The notes beneath the pieces were generated by a model that was not told the origin of the DNA, did not search any database, and saw only the letters and a program-made list of their open reading frames with translations. This document shows, piece after piece, positions 23,278 to 28,619 of a stretch of DNA of 31,261 bases. Source of the DNA: Candidatus Peribacteria bacterium (GTDB lineage: Bacteria > Patescibacteriota > Gracilibacteria > UBA1369 > GCA-2718715); contig CALQZM010000001.1 in assembly GCA_943349385.1 (NCBI GenBank), positions 1 to 31,261 on the forward strand, read 5' to 3'. How positions within the stretch are numbered: the stretch's first letter is position 1; every line of letters starts with the position of its first letter. Position numbers and translations under genes: made by a program.

Positions 23278-24015
23278 TTACTTTTTACCCAATGCCTCTA
23301 AAGCCCTTAACGCTTCTATTGGGACCATCCAAATAGTTGTATTGGATTGATCTGAAGAAATATCGTTGATAGATTGTAAAGTTCTTAAATGCATTGCACC
23401 TGGGGAATTCGCAAGCATATCTGCGGCTTTCCCCATGTTTTCTGCTGATTCTAATTCAGCTTCGGCTCTAATTAAGATTGCTCTTTTTTCTCGTTCAGCT
23501 TCTGCCTCTTTAGCCATTGTTCGTTTTAAATCGTCTGGCAGTCTTACGTCTTTTAGTTCAACTGATTCAACTTTAACTCCCCATTCGTCGGCTGACTTAT
23601 CTACTATTTCTTTAATTTTTTCAGCAATCATATCTCGGCTTCTAAGCAAAGTGTCTAAATCAACTGTTCCTACAATATTACGCATTGTTGTTTGCGCTAA
23701 TTGGCTAATAGCATAATAGAAATTTTCTACTTCTATAATTGCTTTAGAGGCGTCGGCAATTTTGTAATAAATTACGGCGTTAATTCCAATAGAAATATTA
23801 TCTAGAGTGATTGCTTCTTGATCTGGCACATCAACTGCTTTTGTTCTAACGTCTACTTTTTCGTAACTTTGAAAGACTGGAATAACTAGTCTCCAACCTG
23901 GTTCCATGATTTCAGAAAATTTACCAAGTGTGAATTTTACACCTCTTTGATACTGGTTAATTTGCTTTATAGATACTAATAAAATTACGACAACTAAAGG
24001 TACTAAAAACTCCAT
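23278..24015 (-). CDS. Slipin / SPFH (stomatin-like) membrane protein
   Basis: SPFH proteins form oligomeric scaffolds on membranes; bacterial slipins have no well-defined reaction. From the ATG at 24015 the protein has 245 residues, one N-terminal membrane segment (MEFLVPLVVVILLVSI), the band-7 domain (QYQRGVKFTLGKFSEIMEPG, then VDVRTKAVDVPDQEAITLDN and RNIVGTVDLDTLLRSRD), the block WGVKVESVELKDVRLPDDL and a charged coiled-coil (AKEAEAEREKRAILIRAEAELESAE broken over two stretches). An in-frame ATG at 24072 would add 19 residues. I reject it because a good promoter (24043-24071) overlaps that codon, so transcripts should begin after it. An NfeD partner, common for slipins, is not adjacent. 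Confidence 0.92.
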   Translation of the reverse strand: MEFLVPLVVVILLVSIKQINQYQRGVKFTLGKFSEIMEPGWRLVIPVFQSYEKVDVRTKAVDVPDQEAITLDNISIGINAVIYYKIADASKAIIEVENFYYAISQLAQTTMRNIVGTVDLDTLLRSRDMIAEKIKEIVDKSADEWGVKVESVELKDVRLPDDLKRTMAKEAEAEREKRAILIRAEAELESAENMGKAADMLANSPGAMHLRTLQSINDISSDQSNTTIWMVPIEALRALEALGKK

Positions 24016-24042
24016 ATTAATTAAGATTAAATAATTAAAAAA

Positions 24043-24071
24043 ATTATATCTTAGCCAAGTTAAATTGTCCA
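24043..24071 (-). promoter_or_regulatory. Promoter that fixes the SPFH start
   Basis: TGGACA (24071-24066), a 17-nt spacer and a perfect TATAAT (24048-24043) lie on the minus strand. The predicted start near 24036 is upstream of the ATG at 24015 but downstream of the ATG at 24072. Confidence 0.65.
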
Positions 24072-24178
24072 TTTTGTATAATTAAATATAATAGAATATA
24101 GTTAAAGTCTATTAAACTGCTTTAATTAAAACAAACAATAATTTAATTAATTCAACAAGTATTAAAATCTAATAGGCT

Positions 24179-24208
24179 TTGACATGATATAACATAATAT
24201 AATACAAT
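24179..24208 (+). promoter_or_regulatory. Promoter of the two small genes
   Basis: A perfect TTGACA (24179-24184), an 18-nt spacer and TACAAT (24203-24208) precede the TTG start at 24241. The region 24073-24178 holds AT-rich sequence without other recognisable features. Confidence 0.55.
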
Positions 24209-24240
24209 CCTATTGTTGTCTTTTATAAACACATAAAAAG

Positions 24241-24399
24241 TTGGAAAAAGTTTACACCCCAGACCAAGTTGCAAAATACCTTCAGGTACATCACCTCACC
24301 GTATTGCGTTTAATAAAGGCAAAAAAAATTAAAGCACTTAAAATTGGAAGGATCTACCGAATTTCGGAATCCTCTTTAAATAAATTTCTAAATAAATAA
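24241..24399 (+). CDS. Small excisionase-type helix-turn-helix DNA-binding protein
   Basis: This 52-residue gene starts with TTG. An in-frame TAA at 24226 and the absence of any ATG leave TTG at 24241 as the only usual start. The sequence (EKVYTPDQVAKYLQVHHLTV, then RLIKAKKIKALKIGRIYRIS) is the MerR/excisionase-like HTH_17 domain from end to end: a short beta-strand, the V-A-YL-V recognition helix, and the K-G-R-YRI wing. Proteins of this size may be regulators or phage-type excisionases; there is no integrase or phage gene nearby, so I call it a small regulator. The following zinc-ribbon gene starts 16 nt downstream and is probably in the same transcript. Confidence 0.8.
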   Translation: MEKVYTPDQVAKYLQVHHLTVLRLIKAKKIKALKIGRIYRISESSLNKFLNK

Positions 24400-24415
24400 T
24401 ATAACTTCAATCTAT

Positions 24416-24601
24416 ATGATCTTTAACTGTGAAAGTTGCGGCAAATCGATATCTAATAAAAAAGATTTTTGCCCTTATTGCAAATGCGAAACAGCAGAAT
24501 TTAGTTTAGCCCTTGAAAAAAGAAAACTTTTTGGAGCTTCGGCATTATCGCCAAGTTGGAAAGAAAAAATCCGTGGAACTTTAGCAAGTATCCGTTATTA
24601 A
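24416..24601 (+). CDS. Small zinc-ribbon protein
   Basis: The 61-residue protein has a zinc ribbon at its N-terminus: FNCESCGKSISNKKDFCPYC, with CxxC at residues 5-8 and CxxC at 19-22, plus an extra Cys directly afterwards (KC). The C-terminal 35 residues are basic and probably helical (LEKRKLFGASALSPSWKEKI). Such proteins may bind nucleic acid or mediate protein contacts, but no specific function can be assigned. It follows the helix-turn-helix gene by 16 nt. Confidence 0.78.
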   Translation: MIFNCESCGKSISNKKDFCPYCKCETAEFSLALEKRKLFGASALSPSWKEKIRGTLASIRY

Positions 24602-24624
24602 TAAGTAATTAGCACAAACTTTAC

Positions 24625-24669
24625 CCCATTTAGTATTACCGCATTTAGCTTTACTGCATTTAGCTTTGA
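24625..24669. repeat. Three 15-bp tandem repeats
   Basis: Three units with the core (C/G)CATTTAGCTTTAC run from the gap after the zinc-ribbon gene into the last codons of the minus-strand gene ending at 24660. The middle and last units differ in only three positions. Confidence 0.7.
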
Positions 24670-25847
24670 CACTGTAATTTAGGTACCTCTTCGGTTAAGG
24701 TATGAAGTCCAACTCCGTCTACCACAAAGGTTTGGTTTATGGCTTCTAAATTTGCATTAAGATCAATTAAATTATCTAAAATTAATACATTACTTGAATC
24801 GTTAAAAACACTTTCAAGCATTGTTTGTGTACTTGAAGAACTAGTTACTTGGTTCCTACTGGCAAGATTTATTGTGTTTAAAGTTGACTGCGATATATTA
24901 ATTAATCCACCGCTGGTACCGTTTACTCCGTTTAAATCTTCGAACCGGGCTTGATTAATTTCTTGATAAGCCTCTATGAATTCTTGCCTATCTGTTTCGA
25001 GTCTTTGAAACTCTGTATTAATTTTGCCGATTGCTGAATTAAAATTTGCTCTAGTTGCATTATAAGATTCTAAAAATGAAGATCCTATTGTATCAATTGA
25101 ATTATTCAAAAAAGCACCTGGCGTTGCCGCAATTGTTTCACCTAGGCCTTCAAAGGCAGCAGAAAAATTACTAGCACTTTGCGAAACCTGTTCTGCAGTC
25201 GCTATAATACTGTCAACTCGATCTACTACGACTTTCCACGAATTAGGACAGTCTAAATAAGTAGGAAATTTTTCTTGGTAATTTTGCAACCAGACTTCAA
25301 AGAATAGGGGTATACTAGGTTTAAATGACTTAGGTACTTTTTTTTCTACTATTTTCTTTAAATTTGCTACTGAGTCTGGTGAAGTGTCGTACTCAGTTTT
25401 ATCTTCGTTTAAAAGTTTTTTTAAGTTTCTTACAAAAATTAATTCTGCGTTTATCTCTGAATAAAGTTGTTTTTGTAGGTCTAATTCTTCATCTGTTAGC
25501 GTTCTAAAATTGTCTAAAATATAATCAGACACCTCATCCTTAGCCCTATGCAAAGCTAATAATTCAACTCTAACACATTGGTTCCCTGCGAACATATCGT
25601 CCTTTAAAAAATTAAATGAATTATCTACGTCAAACATTGTTACAAAAAAGGCACCTAAGTTTTTTAGTTTTCTGTTTATGTTTTCTGGTTGGGCCTCAAG
25701 GTTATCTGCTACAGAGTCAGCAATGCCCTGTGCTGAGTCTACAACACCTTCTACTGGGTTAGCTGCGAACACAACTATTGCGTCGTTTACAATGAGTGTA
25801 AATCCGAGTAGTAATGTTAACGATAACTTTATAATTTTAGAGTGCAC
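24660..25847 (-). CDS. Secreted helical protein, QC-tail family member 4
   Basis: I do not recognise a described family. The 395-residue protein begins with a signal peptide (IIKLSLTLLLGFTLIVNDAIVVFA) and is otherwise polar and mainly helical. The motif CVRVELLALHRAKDE lies at residues 91-105, after the FAGNQ stretch. The middle part has helices (residues 105-300) with a DCPNSW cysteine near 199. The protein ends VPKLQCQS. The C-hydrophobic-x-V-E motif and the terminal QC are shared with the preceding proteins of this operon. The start is GTG at 25847, overlapping the end of the preceding gene by 11 nt. It is the last gene of the operon. A structural or adhesive surface role is inference. Confidence 0.82.
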   Translation of the reverse strand: MHSKIIKLSLTLLLGFTLIVNDAIVVFAANPVEGVVDSAQGIADSVADNLEAQPENINRKLKNLGAFFVTMFDVDNSFNFLKDDMFAGNQCVRVELLALHRAKDEVSDYILDNFRTLTDEELDLQKQLYSEINAELIFVRNLKKLLNEDKTEYDTSPDSVANLKKIVEKKVPKSFKPSIPLFFEVWLQNYQEKFPTYLDCPNSWKVVVDRVDSIIATAEQVSQSASNFSAAFEGLGETIAATPGAFLNNSIDTIGSSFLESYNATRANFNSAIGKINTEFQRLETDRQEFIEAYQEINQARFEDLNGVNGTSGGLINISQSTLNTINLASRNQVTSSSSTQTMLESVFNDSSNVLILDNLIDLNANLEAINQTFVVDGVGLHTLTEEVPKLQCQS

Positions 25848-27417
25848 TGCATTGGGGTTTAGACTTTAATTCTGTAAGGTTTGATTGAATTTCGGCTAAA
25901 TAAGTTTTGTAGTTACTAAAGTATTGGTTCATAGTAGTTAATCGATCTATAATTTCGGATACAAATTCTGAAGTAGAATTAATTGCGGCCGAAGAGGCTG
26001 ATTCTATATTTAGAATATCGATTTCGGATTGCAGGATTTCATTCGGACTGCCTTGAATTTGAGTTGTGCCAATTAGACCTTGTCCAGTTGAATCCGCCGC
26101 AGTAAATGAATCAGTTGAATCAAGCTGAAGCGTTCTAGCTTGAATTTGCCGCGCTATTTCTACTGTTGAAATATCTGTTATGGAATCAACAACTTCTAAG
26201 TCAGGACGAGCTGGTTTTGGAACAAAATTAATCTGCAAGCTAAATGAATTAAAAAGCGATTTTTTGCATAAATTTGGCTCACCGAAATTTCCACTAACTT
26301 TTTTGGGTATCAAACTACCGGCCACTAATTCTTTGGTAATATTTGCTAAATTTTGGATCCTACAAGCAACACAGTTTAAATCTCTAGCAAAATAACTCCT
26401 AGCAGTTGCATACACTTTTTCGACTTTTATACAGAATTTAACACCTGTAAAGTCTTCGGGGATGTCACATTTATTGACATTATTTACTAGAGGATTTGAG
26501 TTAGGGATTCCACCTTGAGTAATTTTATTAATTAATTTTTGTTCAGCATCTTTTTTTTGTTGCTCTTCAGGAGTTGTAGGTTCTGAAAGTCTAGCTTCTT
26601 GCTCTTCAGTAAAACTTTTTAAATCTTCAGTAAGACTAGAATCAATAGGGCAGCTTATTTGATTTGGTTTTGGCATTGTAGAGTCTGAGTCAGCAGTTGC
26701 ATCTGGTTCAGGGGGGGGAGCATCATCATCATCATCATCATCATCGTTACCAGTATTATTCGAATTATTGCTAAGAGAGAATGAAGACCCCGCTAAAACT
26801 TCGGCCCCAGAAGTCTCCAAATTTAAAGAGCCGCTAAATTGCGATTCTACATTTCGTCCTAATAAGATTATTTCGATTTCGTCTAAATCCTCTACTAAAT
26901 CAAAACCAGAATCTCTACTTTTACCATTTGCAAAAAGTTCAAAGGCAAGTGTTTGTCCTTCTAAAGCGGCTAAAGTAGCAAATAATCCTTTTTCTTGTTG
27001 GTAGGTTCGGATTATTTCGTTGGCTCTAATGGATACACTTTCTGGTGTTGAATCCTTTTTTTGAGATAAAAATTTAGTATCGTAATTATCTACTAAATCA
27101 CGGATATTAGAATCACTGTAACCTGTCATACCTGCAAGTAAGGCAATTCCATTAGTCCTAGATTTTTCGGCAAATTCATTAAAAAGAATTAAATATAGAT
27201 TAGTATCATTATCTTTCTTAAATTTTAGATCTTGAAAACCTAGGGTTCTAAAATTTAAGTCGGCAATTCGTGAGATTGTTTGACTTAGATTGTTTTGATA
27301 TTCATTACGCGTTAGGGCCGAAGCTGCAGGTATATTAGTAATTACAGTTGTAGCAACATAGGAACCGAATCCAAAAACCAAACATAATCCGATACATTTT
27401 AATATTTTTAAATACAT
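25837..27417 (-). CDS. Secreted protein with poly-Asp linker, QC-tail family member 3
   Basis: The 526-residue protein has an N-terminal signal peptide or anchor (about 5-35, GLCLVFGFGSYVATTVITNI) and a helical domain to about 210. A low-complexity linker follows, with eight aspartates (225-232) and then prolines, encoded by GAT and CCx runs. A second part contains C-CDIPEDFTGVKFCIKVEKVY (motif Cys at 329), a C-ACR pair (349, 352) and a helical C-terminal region with NYKTYLAEI (502-510). It ends KSKPQCSAL. The motif Cys329-I-K-V-E and the terminal QC place it with its operon neighbours. YKTYLA also occurs in the 190-residue member. Its ATG lies inside the CAATGT (Gln-Cys) codons of the upstream gene. 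No enzyme motif is seen. Confidence 0.82.
   Translation of the reverse strand: MYLKILKCIGLCLVFGFGSYVATTVITNIPAASALTRNEYQNNLSQTISRIADLNFRTLGFQDLKFKKDNDTNLYLILFNEFAEKSRTNGIALLAGMTGYSDSNIRDLVDNYDTKFLSQKKDSTPESVSIRANEIIRTYQQEKGLFATLAALEGQTLAFELFANGKSRDSGFDLVEDLDEIEIILLGRNVESQFSGSLNLETSGAEVLAGSSFSLSNNSNNTGNDDDDDDDDAPPPEPDATADSDSTMPKPNQISCPIDSSLTEDLKSFTEEQEARLSEPTTPEEQQKKDAEQKLINKITQGGIPNSNPLVNNVNKCDIPEDFTGVKFCIKVEKVYATARSYFARDLNCVACRIQNLANITKELVAGSLIPKKVSGNFGEPNLCKKSLFNSFSLQINFVPKPARPDLEVVDSITDISTVEIARQIQARTLQLDSTDSFTAADSTGQGLIGTTQIQGSPNEILQSEIDILNIESASSAAINSTSEFVSEIIDRLTTMNQYFSNYKTYLAEIQSNLTELKSKPQCSAL
26711..26744 (-). repeat. G8 tract next to (CAT)8, inside the poly-Asp linker
   Basis: Eight G (26711-26718) and, after AG, eight CAT units (26721-26744) follow one another on the plus strand. 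In the gene they encode a proline run and eight aspartates. The homopolymer can shift frame; the triplet run cannot. Confidence 0.95.
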
Positions 27418-28052
27418 TGGGGAGTGCTTACATTATGAAATACACCTGGATATGGTTTGAAATTTTGCTCCATTTGTTTTAGATTATCTACAAACTCTTT
27501 TAAACTTTCTTTGGTTTGTTGATTTTGAATATGGACTGGATAAGCAAAAAGTAATTGTCGATAAAACTCTAAAGCCTGCAAGTTGATACTACGCATATAA
27601 TTTAATTGCTCATCAATAAATTCTCGTCTTACATCATTTAAAGAAGTAAAACTACTAAAGCTATTAGATTTTGTATTGTTCTCGGCATATGAATTTTGAA
27701 TCTGAATTAACCTAGGTTCCGTAGCTGCGTACAAATTTTCGAGTTCAATTTGCAAACAAACAGAAGAAATACTTTGTCTACAAGCTGAAAAATCACGACT
27801 TGCTAAGTTTTCTGGAGGCAACAATTGAGTTTTAATTTCTTGTAAATAGTTAGGATCATCTAAATCTAATTCATTAAAAAAATTAAGTACTTTATTAAAA
27901 TATCCGTTAGTAATATTATTGGCATTGGCGTAATAGTTTGCGACTAAATTAACTTCACCCCCAGATGAATTGGTATGATTACTACCTAAGGCAATACCTG
28001 CACCAAAAATCATGCTTGCAATAACCGATGCTGATAATATTAATTTATACAT
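27408..28052 (-). CDS. Secreted helical protein, QC-tail family member 2
   Basis: The protein has about 214 residues from the ATG at 28052 (MYKLILSASVIASMIFGAG, a signal peptide); a second ATG at 28067 would add five residues. I prefer 28052 because it lies in the CAATGT codons of the upstream gene, the same arrangement as at the next junction. The mature part is helical and includes an early NYYANANNIT, a Cys pair in SACRQSISSVCLQIELENLY (the motif Cys is residue 99 from this start), and late helices (LNYMRSINLQALEFYRQLLF). It ends NVSTPQCI. CLQIELENLYAATEP aligns by eye with CVRVELLALHRAKDE of member 4. The family is not recognised. Confidence 0.82.
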   Translation of the reverse strand: MYKLILSASVIASMIFGAGIALGSNHTNSSGGEVNLVANYYANANNITNGYFNKVLNFFNELDLDDPNYLQEIKTQLLPPENLASRDFSACRQSISSVCLQIELENLYAATEPRLIQIQNSYAENNTKSNSFSSFTSLNDVRREFIDEQLNYMRSINLQALEFYRQLLFAYPVHIQNQQTKESLKEFVDNLKQMEQNFKPYPGVFHNVSTPQCI

Positions 28053-28612
28053 TGAGTAGCGAAACATGTTAATAAGTCATTAAATTTGGCAACATTGTCT
28101 TTAGTGGATCGTAAGTCTTCGTCAATTTTCTCTAGTTCGGCATTTACTGCATCGTATTTTTCATTTAGGATTACTCCCCTTTTTTGCGCTAAATAAGTTT
28201 TATAGGCTTCAACAAAAACTACTCTAAGTGATCCAAGTCTTTCTTGAACATATAGTCGGCACGCTGCGTTTTCCTCGGCGGTTTGAATCCTATTTCTAAC
28301 TGCTTGATTTAAGATCAAATCAATATCTTCAAAAGCTCTGCGATACTGCTTAAATAAGTAATTTAGGCTTTCGGAATTCAAGTTTGCCGATTGTAAAGTA
28401 GTGTCTATTGAAATGTAAAAATTTGTTTGTTTTTGGTTGACCGCAGTTACGACTTCATCGTAGCAAGTAGCTGTTTCTACTGACTGGGTTGGTGTAGTGA
28501 CTAGATCGCCTGATGCAGGAGTTTCGCCAACTAAACTCTGGGCGAAAACAGCCGTTGATATTCCGAAAATCAAAAGGGTAATAGCTGATATTTGAAAAAA
28601 GTTTTTAGGCAT
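28040..28612 (-). CDS. Secreted helical protein, QC-tail family member 1
   Basis: The 190-residue protein starts with a signal peptide ending in AVFAQS (cleavage likely after FA, near residue 24). The mature part has a cysteine near 50 (TATCYDEV), several helices (YISIDTTLQSANLNSESLNY, YRRAFEDIDLILNQAV), a second Cys at 118 (AACRLYVQERLGSLRV), the block VEAYKTYLA and a charged helix (NAELEKIDEDLRSTKDNVAK). It ends LLTCFATQCIN. It shares the terminal QC and the YKTYLA block with other operon members; the C-x-V-E motif is weaker here (CRLYVQE). The start codon is 7 nt after the stop of the SLH protein gene. The family is not recognised. Confidence 0.82.
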   Translation of the reverse strand: MPKNFFQISAITLLIFGISTAVFAQSLVGETPASGDLVTTPTQSVETATCYDEVVTAVNQKQTNFYISIDTTLQSANLNSESLNYLFKQYRRAFEDIDLILNQAVRNRIQTAEENAACRLYVQERLGSLRVVFVEAYKTYLAQKRGVILNEKYDAVNAELEKIDEDLRSTKDNVAKFNDLLTCFATQCIN

Positions 28613-28619
28613 ATTGAGT

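Noticed and set aside
24016..24072. Upstream ATG of the SPFH gene at 24072
   Set aside because: The -35 box of a good promoter overlaps this codon, so it should not be in the transcript.
24241..24399. Prophage or integrated element because of the excisionase-type protein
   Set aside because: There is no integrase, phage gene or att-like repeat nearby; small HTH proteins of this type are common regulators.
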